DNA of 64,000 nt from Desulfomicrobium apsheronum (GTDB lineage: Bacteria; Desulfobacterota; Desulfovibrionia; Desulfovibrionales; Desulfomicrobiaceae). Below, in pieces: positions 28,994-38,025 of this stretch (its first letter is position 1; every line of letters starts with the position of its first letter). Where the stretch lies: assembly GCF_900114115.1 (NCBI RefSeq), contig NZ_FORX01000003.1, forward strand, positions 124,001 to 188,000, given 5' to 3'. Both the position numbers and the translations under genes were made by a program. Under the pieces are notes generated by a model. That model was not told the origin of the DNA. It ran no database searches and saw only the letters and a program-made list of their open reading frames with translations.

Positions 28994-29947
28994 ATGTCAC
29001 TCATTATCAACCACAACCTGATGGCCATGAACGCGAACCGCAACCTGGCATCCGCGTACGGCAACCTGTCGACATCCGTCAGCCGCCTGTCTTCGGGCCT
29101 GCGCATCACCTCCGCCGCCGACGACGCGGCAGGCCTCGCCATTCGCGAGCTCATGCGTGCGGATATCGCATCCCTGAACCAGGGTGTCAGAAACGCCAAT
29201 GACGCCATCTCCATGATCCAGACCGCCGACGGCGCCCTTGGCGTCATCGACGAAAAGCTGATCCGCATGAAGGAACTGGCCACCCAGGCGGCCACCGGCA
29301 CCTACGCTTCGGACCAGCGTCTGATCATCGACTCGGAGTACCAGGCCATGGCCTCGGAAATCACCCGAATCGCCAACGCCACGGACTTCAACGGAATTTA
29401 CCTGCTGAACGGCAACCTCTCCGCGTCCAGCACAAACGCGGCAGTGGCGAATTGGGGCAATGAGCACAAGGGCGGCGGATTGGCCTCAACCGGCCCCCTG
29501 AAGGTTCACTTTGGCACGGGCAACGACTCTGCGGAAGATTACTACTACATCGCCATCGGCAACTCCACCGCCTCGGCCTTGGGAGTAGGCAACGCTTCAG
29601 ACGCCGCCAGGGCCAACGGAACCGGCAACGCGGCATCTGGAGGCTACAGCATCTCCACCCAGCAGGGCGCCCAGGAAGCCTTGGCGGCCCTCAACTCGGC
29701 CATCACCTCCAAGGACAACATCCGAGCCAACCTCGGCGCCTTGCAGAACCGTCTTGAGAACACCATCACCAACCTGCAGATCCAGGCAGAGAACCTGCAG
29801 GCAGCCGAGTCCCAGATCTCCGATGCCGACGTCGCCACGGAAATGACCAACTTCGTGCGCAACCAGATTCTGACCCAGTCCGCGGTGGCCATGCTTTCCC
29901 AGGCCAACAGCCTGCCACAGATGGCCTTGCAGCTCATGCAGGGATAG
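28994..29947 (+). CDS. fliC: flagellin
   Basis: A 317-residue filament protein. The conserved N-terminal D0/D1 part starts MSLIINHNLMAMNANRNLA and includes LSSGLRITSAADDAAGLAI. A short variable middle region (about 140-225, rich in Gly, Ala, Asn and Ser) is followed by the D1/D0 C-terminus ending in SLPQMALQLMQG. AAGGAGGAA lies eight bases before ATG, an efficient site. It is monocistronic between a sigma-28 promoter and a terminator. Confidence 0.96.
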   Translation: MSLIINHNLMAMNANRNLASAYGNLSTSVSRLSSGLRITSAADDAAGLAIRELMRADIASLNQGVRNANDAISMIQTADGALGVIDEKLIRMKELATQAATGTYASDQRLIIDSEYQAMASEITRIANATDFNGIYLLNGNLSASSTNAAVANWGNEHKGGGLASTGPLKVHFGTGNDSAEDYYYIAIGNSTASALGVGNASDAARANGTGNAASGGYSISTQQGAQEALAALNSAITSKDNIRANLGALQNRLENTITNLQIQAENLQAAESQISDADVATEMTNFVRNQILTQSAVAMLSQANSLPQMALQLMQG

Positions 29948-29973
29948 TAACAGCTTCGTAGAACCTCTTTCCC

Positions 29974-30004
29974 GGCCGGGTCGCGAAAGCGGCCCGGCCT
30001 TTTT
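29974..30004 (+). terminator. intrinsic terminator after fliC
   Basis: An 11-bp GC-rich stem with one G-T pair, a GAAA tetraloop and a run of Ts, 26 bases after the flagellin stop. Confidence 0.92.
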
Positions 30005-30023
30005 AACTTGAGAATATTGATTC

Positions 30024-30039
30024 TGGCACCAGGTTTGCT
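30024..30039 (+). promoter_or_regulatory. sigma-54 promoter of fliD-fliS
   Basis: TGGCAC (30024-30029), five bases, TTGCT (30035-30039): a complete match to the -24/-12 consensus with GG and GC 12 bases apart. It lies 47 bases before the fliD start. It implies control by a flagellar NtrC-type activator such as FlrC/FleR, which is not encoded in this window. Confidence 0.85.
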
Positions 30040-30085
30040 CGAAGCATGAACAGATTCGTCCAACCCAACGCACCAGAGGAATGAC

Positions 30086-32140
30086 ATGGCTGATGACCTG
30101 ACCAGTTCGCTTATTTCCGGAGCCATCCGCTTCACGGGCCTCGGGTCCGGGACGGACTTCGACGCCATGGTGACCAAGCTCATCGAAGTCGAACAAACCC
30201 GAACCAAGCGGCTCGAGTACTGGCGGGCGGGGTGGGAAGCAAAGAGCGAGGCCTTTGATTCGCTCTCTTCGAACATGCTTTCCCTCAAGTCGTCCCTGGA
30301 TACCATGAACACCACGGACGAGTTCCTGATCAAAAATGCGATCTCTTCCAACACCACCGCCGTGACCGCAAAGGCGGGCAGCAACGCGGAAGAAAGTACC
30401 CACCAGGTGGATGTGCTGTCCCTGGCGACCAACGACATGCACATGGGGGCGGTAATTTTTTCCTCCCCGGATGAAGTCATCAGTGGTGGCGCGGCGGGAA
30501 CATTCGTCTTTACGGCCGGCTCAAGGCAGGTCTCCGTCAACGTAACCAGCACCACGACCCTGAATCAGTTCGCCAGTCTCATCAACTCCGACGCGGATAA
30601 TCGCAACTACGTACGTGCCAGCGTGGTCAACGACGGCAGCGGTTACCGGCTGCAAATTCGGGGCATGGATCTTGGCGCCGGCAACGACTTCATTGTCGAT
30701 GAATCCTCGACCTCGGCCAACCTGCTCACAAATTTCAGCCAAAGTCAGTTCATTGAAACCCAGAATGCCGCCAACGCCAAGCTTCGGGTCGATGGCTTTC
30801 CTCTTACTCCCACAGCCACCCAAGAGATCCTGAAGGCCACCTTTACCGGCAAGACCACGGCGGACACCATAACCACCACCGACGGTACCTTCAAGTTCGC
30901 CTATGACGGAACGCTGTATTCCGTCGCCGTTGCGGCCGCGGACACCTACGCAGATCTGGCCGGCAAAATCAACACCGCCGTGGGCACCCCCATAGCCACG
31001 GCCGAGGACGTGTCCGGCAATGTCGAACTGACCCTGAAGGGCGCGGCGGGCTCGGACAAACAGATTTCCATCATCAATTCCCCCGGGACCACGGTCGGCG
31101 AACTTCAACCGGCAGCGTTCACGCAGATCCAGGGAGCCACCGACGGCTACTTCGAGCGTAACTCAAACTCCATCTCAGATATCATCTCCGGCGTGACCCT
31201 GAATCTGGCCAGCATCGGCAGCTCGACCATCACCACCAGCCTCGACCCGGAAGCGGTCGCCGAGAAGGTGCAGACCTTTGTCGAGGCCGTGAATTCGGTG
31301 CTGCAGGAGATCAAGGACCAGACCCAGGTCACGACAGTCGGTGAAAATGTTTCCGGGTCTCTTTTGACCGGCAACTACGGCATGCAGATGATTCAGCAGA
31401 AGCTCAAGAATATCCTGGCGGAAAAAGGAGTCGGGTTCGACTACGACATGGACCCCATCGTTTCCCTGGGCAGCGTGGGCATCACCACGGACACCAGCCA
31501 GGGCTCTCCGACTTTCGGCCTGCTCATTTTCGATCCCGGTGCCTTTTCCGCAGCCCTGAACACCGACCCCGACGCCGTGGCCCGTCTCTTCAGTGCCGAC
31601 CAGTACCCGTCAACCAAGGAAATTGTGAACGGGATCGCGGTGGAATCCTCGAATTTCAATTTCGACTCGTCCATCAAGGGCGTGACCCAAGCCGGGGAGT
31701 ATTCCGTAAACTATACCGTGGACGCCGGCGGCAACATCAGTGCCGCGAGCATCAACGGATACCCGGCCAGCATCGACGGCACAAAGCTCGTGGCCATGGG
31801 GGATGGAAATGCGGCGCGAGGCCTTTCCATTGAAGTCATCAACCTGACGGCCGGCTCCTATTCCGGCACGGTCCAGATCAAGTCCGGCAAGACCCAGGAA
31901 CTGATTGACGAACTCAAAAGGTTGACAGACCCAACGACCGGAACCCTTGAAGTCCTCAAAGACAACTATCAGGACATCATGGATTCCATCGACGACAAGA
32001 TCGCCTATGAAGAACGCCGCCTGACCCTCCTGGAAAGAAACCTGCGGCTGCGCTTTGCCAAGCTTGAAGGCGTTCTAGGTACGTACAACAACATTTCCAC
32101 CCAGATCAGCTCGCAAATCAGCAGTTTGTCCGGCAAGTGA
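30086..32140 (+). CDS. fliD: flagellar filament capping protein FliD
   Basis: A 684-residue cap protein (HAP2) that folds flagellin at the filament tip. The N-terminal FliD domain has AIRFTGLGSGTDFDAMVTKL. The C-terminal domain ends in coiled-coil sequence (ERRLTLLERNLRLRFAKLEG, then NNISTQISSQISSLSG). It is on the long side because of an expanded middle domain rich in Thr, Ser and Gly. AGAGGAA precedes ATG. fliS follows 18 bases later. Confidence 0.94.
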   Translation: MADDLTSSLISGAIRFTGLGSGTDFDAMVTKLIEVEQTRTKRLEYWRAGWEAKSEAFDSLSSNMLSLKSSLDTMNTTDEFLIKNAISSNTTAVTAKAGSNAEESTHQVDVLSLATNDMHMGAVIFSSPDEVISGGAAGTFVFTAGSRQVSVNVTSTTTLNQFASLINSDADNRNYVRASVVNDGSGYRLQIRGMDLGAGNDFIVDESSTSANLLTNFSQSQFIETQNAANAKLRVDGFPLTPTATQEILKATFTGKTTADTITTTDGTFKFAYDGTLYSVAVAAADTYADLAGKINTAVGTPIATAEDVSGNVELTLKGAAGSDKQISIINSPGTTVGELQPAAFTQIQGATDGYFERNSNSISDIISGVTLNLASIGSSTITTSLDPEAVAEKVQTFVEAVNSVLQEIKDQTQVTTVGENVSGSLLTGNYGMQMIQQKLKNILAEKGVGFDYDMDPIVSLGSVGITTDTSQGSPTFGLLIFDPGAFSAALNTDPDAVARLFSADQYPSTKEIVNGIAVESSNFNFDSSIKGVTQAGEYSVNYTVDAGGNISAASINGYPASIDGTKLVAMGDGNAARGLSIEVINLTAGSYSGTVQIKSGKTQELIDELKRLTDPTTGTLEVLKDNYQDIMDSIDDKIAYEERRLTLLERNLRLRFAKLEGVLGTYNNISTQISSQISSLSGK

Positions 32141-32158
32141 TAGAAAGGAGTTCGCACA

Positions 32159-32569
32159 GTGCACAAAGCCGCCAACGCCTACATGCAGACCCAGGTCACC
32201 ACCACAACCCCCGGCCATCTCGTGGTCATGCTTTACGACGGGGCCATCACCTTCCTGGAGCAGGCCAAGGGAGAGATCGAGGCGAAAAACTTTGCCAAGA
32301 AGGGCATCCTCATTTCCCAGGCTCTCGATATCATAGCCGAGCTCGACGGCTCCCTGAACGCGGACAAAGGAGGGGAGATCGCCCGGAACCTGCACAAGCT
32401 CTACGTGTATTGCAGCACCCGCCTGCTGCAGGCCAACCTCAAGATGGATATCGCAATGGTGGACGAAGTGATCGGCATCCTGTCCTCTTTCAGATCCGCC
32501 TTTTCGGAGATTTCCAAGAACCCGGCTCACCAGGCGCCTCCCAGGGCGGCCGCCTATTACGCCAGATAG
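32159..32569 (+). CDS. fliS: flagellar export chaperone FliS
   Basis: A 136-residue helical chaperone that binds the flagellin C-terminus and prevents early polymerisation. It has the family start KAANAYMQTQVTTTTPGHLVV, a MLYDGAITFLEQA helix and YVYCSTRLLQANLK. It starts at GTG with AAAGGAG eight bases upstream. It follows fliD directly and probably shares the sigma-54 promoter. Confidence 0.93.
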   Translation: MHKAANAYMQTQVTTTTPGHLVVMLYDGAITFLEQAKGEIEAKNFAKKGILISQALDIIAELDGSLNADKGGEIARNLHKLYVYCSTRLLQANLKMDIAMVDEVIGILSSFRSAFSEISKNPAHQAPPRAAAYYAR

Positions 32570-32654
32570 GCCGGGGCGCCCTGTCCTGACCAACATATAA
32601 GGCACGCATTCTGCATCCGCTTTCCCAGATCACACTTCAACAGGAAAAGCGCGC

Positions 32655-34538
32655 ATGTGCGGCATAGCCGGTTTTTTCAATCCGAGCGGAATCTCTCCGC
32701 AAAGCAACGTCCTTTCGTCCATGGCCCAAGCCCTGGCTCATCGCGGACCGGACCACCAGGGCCTGTTCCAGGACCGCTGCTGCGCCCTGGCCTACAGACG
32801 GCTTTCCGTCATAGATCTGGCGGGGGGCAATCAACCCGTGGTCCATGAACCGTCCGGGGCGGTCCTGGTTTTCAACGGCGAAATCTATAATTACCAGCCG
32901 CTCCGGGCCGAACTTGCCAGTCTTGGCCATGTTTTCCGCACCCATTCGGACTCTGAAGTCCTGCTCGCGGCCTACCTGCAGTGGGGCGCCAAATGCCTGC
33001 GCCGCCTGGTCGGCATGTTCGCCTTCGCGGTCTGGACCCCTCGGGCGCAAACGCTCTTCCTGGCCCGGGACCGCATGGGCAAGAAACCACTTTTTTACAC
33101 GCTCCTGCCCGACGGAACCCTGATCTTCGCATCCGAGATCAAGGCCATCCTGCGCTTTCCAGGTGTACCGCGCGGCATGAACCCCCTGGCCATGGACCGG
33201 CTGCTTGACTATGGATTCAACCTGGCTCCGGATACGTTCCTGCAGGGAATCAGCCAGGTTCCACCCGCCCACACCCTGCTGGCAGACGGCAGCGGCCATC
33301 GGACTGCCCCTTACTGGGACATCCCCATGGACCGGCCCGTGGCCAAAATATCCGAGGACGAAGCCGCCGAGGGTCTGCGCCATCATCTGGTCGAAGCCGT
33401 GCGCGATCGCCTCGTGGCCGACGTGCCCGTTGCCTCGTACCTCAGCGGAGGCATCGACTCCAGCAGCGTGACCGGACTTTACGCGCACCTCTCGAACGCC
33501 CCCGTCCACACCCTCTCCATCGCCTTCGAGGACGCGGGCTATGACGAACGCCATTTCGCGCGCATGGTCTCAAGCTCGTTCGGAACCAGCCACCACGAAT
33601 TCCTCTGCGCCATTGCGGAAGAAGAAATCGAAAAGCTGGTCTGGCATCTGGAGAGCCCGCTGGTCACCCTCCTGAATCTGCCCCTCTATCTTTTATCAAG
33701 ACAAATCAGTGATATGGGCTTCAAGGTGGTCCTGTCCGGAGACGGGGCAGACGAAATCCTGGGCGGGTACGACTACTTCAAGCTCTTAAAGCTCATGGAC
33801 TTCATCGGCAGAAACGAAAGCGCCGGCCGCGCAAATCTGCTGCGCCGGGTCTTTCCCGGCATCACCTCACAGCAGCAGGCCTGGATGCAGTATGCCGCCC
33901 TCAAAGGCTATCCTGCCGCGCATCCGGCTCTGCCCTACAGATTCCAGGCCTTCCAATTCAAGAACCAGCTCATGAGCGACGGGTTCGTGAACCGGTTGCT
34001 GCCCATTATCGGTGCCAGGGACGACGAACTGCCAGTCGTTCCGGGAGACAGACCCCTCATGGACCAGGCCCTGTACCTGGAGACCAAGATGCGCCTGCCG
34101 AACCTGACCCTGGCCCTGGCCGACACCATGAGCATGGCCAACTCCGTCGAACTGCGTTCGCCGTTCATGGACCACCGGCTGGTGGAGTACGTCTTCTCCC
34201 TGCCCAGCCATCTCAAGATGCGCGGCCTCAATGAAAAGTACCTACTCAAAAAGAGTTTCCGCACCTTCCTGCCCCCGGCCATCAGCCAACGCCGCAAGCA
34301 GCCCCTGGCTCCTCCGAGCAAGTGGTTCGTGCGCATGTTCAGAGGCATGATCGGTGATGTTCTCTCTGCCGCCAGCGTGCGCGACAAGGGCTATTTCAGG
34401 CCCGAATTCACGGACCACATGCTGCGCGAGTTCGATGCGGACAGCCCCATGGACTACAGCGGTGTGATCATTGTCGCCCTCTTCGTGCATCTCTTCGACG
34501 ACCTCTTCGTGTCCGCCAAATCCCCGCGCGGTTGCTAA
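32655..34538 (+). CDS. asnB: asparagine synthase (glutamine-hydrolysing)
   Basis: A 627-residue two-domain amidotransferase. The N-terminal class II glutaminase starts MCGIAGFF, with Cys2 as nucleophile, and has LAYRRLSVIDLAGGNQP and FNGEIYNY. The C-terminal synthetase has the PPi loop YLSGGIDSSSV and GDGADEILGGYDYF. It could make asparagine, but homologues also amidate sugars and secondary products. Its position right after fliS leaves open a role in surface glycan or flagellin modification. Weak AGGA ahead of the ATG. Confidence 0.88.
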   Translation: MCGIAGFFNPSGISPQSNVLSSMAQALAHRGPDHQGLFQDRCCALAYRRLSVIDLAGGNQPVVHEPSGAVLVFNGEIYNYQPLRAELASLGHVFRTHSDSEVLLAAYLQWGAKCLRRLVGMFAFAVWTPRAQTLFLARDRMGKKPLFYTLLPDGTLIFASEIKAILRFPGVPRGMNPLAMDRLLDYGFNLAPDTFLQGISQVPPAHTLLADGSGHRTAPYWDIPMDRPVAKISEDEAAEGLRHHLVEAVRDRLVADVPVASYLSGGIDSSSVTGLYAHLSNAPVHTLSIAFEDAGYDERHFARMVSSSFGTSHHEFLCAIAEEEIEKLVWHLESPLVTLLNLPLYLLSRQISDMGFKVVLSGDGADEILGGYDYFKLLKLMDFIGRNESAGRANLLRRVFPGITSQQQAWMQYAALKGYPAAHPALPYRFQAFQFKNQLMSDGFVNRLLPIIGARDDELPVVPGDRPLMDQALYLETKMRLPNLTLALADTMSMANSVELRSPFMDHRLVEYVFSLPSHLKMRGLNEKYLLKKSFRTFLPPAISQRRKQPLAPPSKWFVRMFRGMIGDVLSAASVRDKGYFRPEFTDHMLREFDADSPMDYSGVIIVALFVHLFDDLFVSAKSPRGC

Positions 34539-34589
34539 TCGAGACAAGAGCAGGTATCAGCCTTCTCGCAAGAGGAGAACGCATTTACC

Positions 34590-35528
34590 ATGAACATCAT
34601 CTGTCCCAAGTGCGGATTCGGACGCACTGTCAACGAAGAGAAGCTGCCTCCAAAAGCGGTCATGGCCACTTGTCCCAAGTGCCGGAATCGCTTCAAATTC
34701 CGTGAAATAGCTCCGCTAGAACATATTGAACCAACAACCGATTCCCCGCTCCCGGCACCAGCGCTCGCCCCTGAAAACCAGGGCACGCAGGAAGAGGCGC
34801 AAGGCCCGGTCCAGCCGGAGCAGGCGCCCCACGGACCCGTCGAATCGCCCACGCCTCCGCATGACGAAGATCTTTGGAACGAACTGGCCGCGCTCAAGGA
34901 GGACGAGGAGGAAGATGATTCCCAGGCCGAGTACCGGCCGGAACCGTCCCTGCCGCTGTGGGAGCGTGTCAGCTCCGGGTATCCGCGCGCTTTCGCCCAG
35001 ACCTTCCTTGAGGTGCTGGCCAATCCCAAGGCCTTTTTCTCGGCCATGCCTGTCGGATACGGGATGGTCAAACCGCTGCTTTTCTTCCTGATCATCGTCC
35101 AGGCCGTGGCCCTGTCCCAATCCATCTGGCAGCTCTTGGGCATCATCCCACCGAACGCGCTGACCGAGAATCTGGACAACACGTTGCAGGCGGCGCTCTC
35201 GCTCATTTTGTACCCGATTGAAGTCTGCATCTTCCTGTTTCTCGACACCGCCATGAACCACTTCTTTCTGCGGCTCTTCAAGGCGGACACCAAAGGCTTC
35301 GAGGGCACCTTCAGAGCCGAGACCTACAGCGCGGCGCCCATGCTGCTCATGATCGTCCCGTACATCGGCCTGCCCTTGGCCATGATCGGAGTGGTCGTGT
35401 ACAAATTCCTGGGACTGCGCCATGTGCACGGCGCCACGAACAAACAGGTGCTGGCCGTCCTGATCCTGCCCATGCTGCTGGCCATAACCGTCGCCATCGT
35501 CCTGACGCTGTTGACCGGAGGGATCTGA
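34590..35528 (+). CDS. zinc-ribbon (MJ0042-type) Yip1-family membrane protein
   Basis: A 312-residue protein. Residues 1-40 form a zinc ribbon with two CPKC knuckles (CPKCGFG, then ATCPKCRNRFKF). Residues about 45-125 are an acidic Pro/Glu-rich linker. From about residue 135 it is a Yip1-type domain with five hydrophobic segments. Proteins of this build are common in deltaproteobacteria and their function is not known. GAGGAG precedes ATG. The stop overlaps the start region of a small downstream open frame. Confidence 0.8.
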   Translation: MNIICPKCGFGRTVNEEKLPPKAVMATCPKCRNRFKFREIAPLEHIEPTTDSPLPAPALAPENQGTQEEAQGPVQPEQAPHGPVESPTPPHDEDLWNELAALKEDEEEDDSQAEYRPEPSLPLWERVSSGYPRAFAQTFLEVLANPKAFFSAMPVGYGMVKPLLFFLIIVQAVALSQSIWQLLGIIPPNALTENLDNTLQAALSLILYPIEVCIFLFLDTAMNHFFLRLFKADTKGFEGTFRAETYSAAPMLLMIVPYIGLPLAMIGVVVYKFLGLRHVHGATNKQVLAVLILPMLLAITVAIVLTLLTGGI

Positions 35529-35701
35529 TGCGCAACTTCAAAGCCTGGTGGCGCACGGCCCTGAACAGGCCGAAGGATCGCCGCGAACCCCGCAGCGGCA
35601 CGGACAATCCCTCGACAAGACGCGAGCCCTGCGCCGGGGATTCCAAGGACCACACGGCATCGCTTTTAAACGCCGAGCCTCCCACCCACACCCTGCAGTA
35701 G
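35528..35701 (+). CDS. small basic protein, 57 residues
   Basis: Begins MRNFKAWWRTALNRPKDRR and ends TLQ. It is very basic and Arg/Pro-rich, without a membrane segment or signal. The stop of the Yip1-family gene overlaps the ATG (TGATG), and GGAGGG lies five bases upstream, an excellent translation start for such a short frame. No family is recognised. Support comes from the start site and coupling only. Confidence 0.5.
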   Translation: MRNFKAWWRTALNRPKDRREPRSGTDNPSTRREPCAGDSKDHTASLLNAEPPTHTLQ

Positions 35702-35721
35702 GCGTTTTCACCCCTTGACTT

Positions 35722-35740
35722 GACAATGGCAACCATTAGG
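35722..35740. promoter_or_regulatory. Fur-box-like sequence upstream of the haem operon
   Basis: The 19 bases starting GACAATGGCAACC match the classical Fur consensus (three GATAAT-type hexamers, the last inverted) at 13 of 19 positions. The core is the palindrome AATGG CAA CCATT (35725-35737). It overlaps a TTGACA at 35720-35725, so a bound repressor would cover the -35 region; no good -10 box was found. It lies 105 bases before ahbC. Confidence 0.4.
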
Positions 35741-35844
35741 ACAAGCCTTCGGCTTTCTCGTTTTTTACGGACCCGACCGCACCTTCCGGCGCGGCCGGGA
35801 TCGCACATCACCCCGACGAACCCCAGCGTTCACATGAGGCAACC

Positions 35845-37038
35845 ATGATCGGTATTTCAAAATTATACTGCGGCACGGTGGAACCTTCCGATGCACTTCG
35901 CTACGGACGCAATTCCGCCCAACTCCCCTCTCACCTGCTGCAGTTCGCCAAGGACAAAAAGCCCGTTGTGGTCTGGAACATGACCCAGCGCTGCAATCTC
36001 AAATGTGTGCATTGCTACGCCCACGCCGTTGAGCCGAGCAATCACAAGGACCCCATCTCCACGGATCAGGCCAAGGCCATGATCGACGACCTGGCCAAGT
36101 TCGGCGCGCCGGTCATCCTCTTTTCCGGCGGCGAACCCCTGGTACGCGAAGATCTGGTGGACCTGGCCAAATACGCCACCTCCACGGGGATGCGCGCGGT
36201 AATCTCCACCAACGGGACGCTCATCACCAAGGCCAAGGCCCGCGAACTCAAGGAAGTAGGACTGTCCTACGTCGGCATCTCTCTTGATGGCGCCGAGGCT
36301 GTGCACGACCAGTTTCGCGGCGTGACCGGTGCCTACAAACTGGCGCTCAAGGGCGTGGAAAACTGTCAGGCCGAAGGGCTCAAGGTGGGACTCAGATTCA
36401 CCATCAACAAGCGCAACGCCGCCGAGATTCCGCACCTCTTCGATCTGGTCGAATCCCTGGAAGTCCCGCGTATCTGTTTTTATCACCTGGTCTATTCGGG
36501 CCGCGGTTCCGAACTTATCAAGGAAGATCTGGATCACGCCGAGACCCGCGCCGTGGTCGATCTGATCATGGACCGCACCCGCGCCCTGCACGACAAGGGC
36601 AAGCCCAAGGAAGTGCTGACCGTGGACAACCACGCCGACGGTCCCTACGTCTATTTCCGCATGCTCAAGGAAGACCCCAAGCGCGCTGCCGAAGTCATGG
36701 AATTATTGAAGATGAACGAAGGCAATTCCACGGGACGCGGCATCGGCTGCATCTCTTGGGACGGCTCCGTGCACGCGGACCAGTTCATGCGTCACCACAC
36801 CTTCGGCAACGTGCTGGAGCGCCCCTTCTCCGAGATCTGGGTCGACGAGAAAATCGAGCTTCTGCACAAGCTCAAGGACAAGCGCCCGCATGTGAAAGGC
36901 CGCTGCGCCACCTGCCGCTTCCTGAACATCTGCGGCGGCAACTTCCGGGCCCGCGCCGAAGCCTTTTACGACGACTTCTGGGCTCACGATCCGGCCTGTT
37001 ATCTGACCGACGAGGAAATCAGCGGCGAAAAGCTCTAG
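35845..37038 (+). CDS. ahbC: 12,18-didecarboxysiroheme deacetylase AhbC (radical SAM)
   Basis: A 397-residue radical SAM/SPASM-type enzyme of the alternative haem pathway, which removes the acetate side chains of 12,18-didecarboxysiroheme to give Fe-coproporphyrin III. The cluster motif CNLKCVHC is at 50-57, followed by LFSGGEPLVREDL. The C-terminal Cys group is CATCRFLNICGG, then a later Cys in DPACYLTD. It resembles NirJ of haem d1 synthesis, but the company of hemB and ahbD favours AhbC. AGGC upstream of ATG. Confidence 0.9.
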   Translation: MIGISKLYCGTVEPSDALRYGRNSAQLPSHLLQFAKDKKPVVVWNMTQRCNLKCVHCYAHAVEPSNHKDPISTDQAKAMIDDLAKFGAPVILFSGGEPLVREDLVDLAKYATSTGMRAVISTNGTLITKAKARELKEVGLSYVGISLDGAEAVHDQFRGVTGAYKLALKGVENCQAEGLKVGLRFTINKRNAAEIPHLFDLVESLEVPRICFYHLVYSGRGSELIKEDLDHAETRAVVDLIMDRTRALHDKGKPKEVLTVDNHADGPYVYFRMLKEDPKRAAEVMELLKMNEGNSTGRGIGCISWDGSVHADQFMRHHTFGNVLERPFSEIWVDEKIELLHKLKDKRPHVKGRCATCRFLNICGGNFRARAEAFYDDFWAHDPACYLTDEEISGEKL

Positions 37039-37047
37039 GAGGACGGC

Positions 37048-38025
37048 ATGAACACCTTTCATCGCGGCCGCCGGCTGCGTTCAAGGAGCGTCCTGCGGGA
37101 CATGGTGAGGGAGAGCCGGCTGGGACGGGAGGACCTGATCCAGCCGTATTTCGTGGTCGAAGCGGACCCAGACTTCAAGAAGCCCATCGGTTCCATGCCC
37201 GGCCAGTTCCAGCTGGGCCTGAACCAGCTCTTGAACGAAGTGGGTCCGGCCGTGGATGCGGGTCTCAAAAGCCTCATCCTCTTCGGCATCCCCGTTGAAA
37301 AAGATCCGGCCGGCACCCAGGCCTATGCCGAAGACGGCATCGTGCAGGAGGCCATCCGCCGCATCAAGAGCCGCTGGCCCGAGCTGATCGTGGTCGCGGA
37401 CACCTGCCTGTGCGAATATACCTCCCACGGGCACTGCGGACTGGTCTCCCCCGAAGGAGTGGTCCAGAACGATCCGACCCTGGCGCTACTGGCCCGCACG
37501 GCAGTGGCCCAGGCCCAGGCCGGCGCGGACATCATCGCCCCCTCGGACATGATGGACGGTCGGGTGGCGGCCATCCGGGAAGCCCTCGATGAAAAGGGCT
37601 TCCTGGACACGCCCATCATGTCCTACGCGGTCAAATATTCCTCGGCCTTTTACGGCCCCTTCCGCGACGCGGCCGAAAGCGCGCCCAAATTCGGAGACCG
37701 CAAGACCTACCAGATGGACCCCGCCAATTGGCGCGAAGGCCTGCGCGAAGCCGCAGCCGACGTGGAAGAGGGCGCGGACATCCTCATGGTCAAGCCGGGC
37801 CTGCCCTATCTGGACATCATCCGTCTGGTCCGTGACAACTTCGACCTGCCCGTGGCCGCCTATCAGGTCAGCGGGGAATACAGCCAGATCAAGGCCGCGG
37901 CCATGAACGGCTGGATCGACGAAACCGCCGTGGCGCTCGAAAGCCTCATCGCATTCAAGCGGGCCGGGGCGGACCTGATCCTTTCCTACTTCACCCAAGA
38001 CCTGCTCAAGGCGGGACACATATAA
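37048..38025 (+). CDS. hemB: delta-aminolevulinic acid dehydratase (porphobilinogen synthase)
   Basis: Condenses two 5-aminolevulinate molecules to porphobilinogen. The 325-residue protein keeps both Schiff-base Lys residues, K196 in [13 protein letters not shown] and K249 in [10 protein letters not shown]. Its metal site is the zinc type, with Cys at 120, 122 and 130 in [14 protein letters not shown]. The start is at ATG with AGGAGG upstream, nine bases after ahbC. The stop codon overlaps the ahbD start. Confidence 0.97.
   Translation: MNTFHRGRRLRSRSVLRDMVRESRLGREDLIQPYFVVEADPDFKKPIGSMPGQFQLGLNQLLNEVGPAVDAGLKSLILFGIPVEKDPAGTQAYAEDGIVQEAIRRIKSRWPELIVVADTCLCEYTSHGHCGLVSPEGVVQNDPTLALLARTAVAQAQAGADIIAPSDMMDGRVAAIREALDEKGFLDTPIMSYAVKYSSAFYGPFRDAAESAPKFGDRKTYQMDPANWREGLREAAADVEEGADILMVKPGLPYLDIIRLVRDNFDLPVAAYQVSGEYSQIKAAAMNGWIDETAVALESLIAFKRAGADLILSYFTQDLLKAGHI

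Noticed and set aside
35744-35766. Short AAGCC TTC GGCTT hairpin with later T run as a terminator
   Set aside because: The stem is only five base pairs and the T run starts several bases after it. It would also block the presumed haem-operon promoter.
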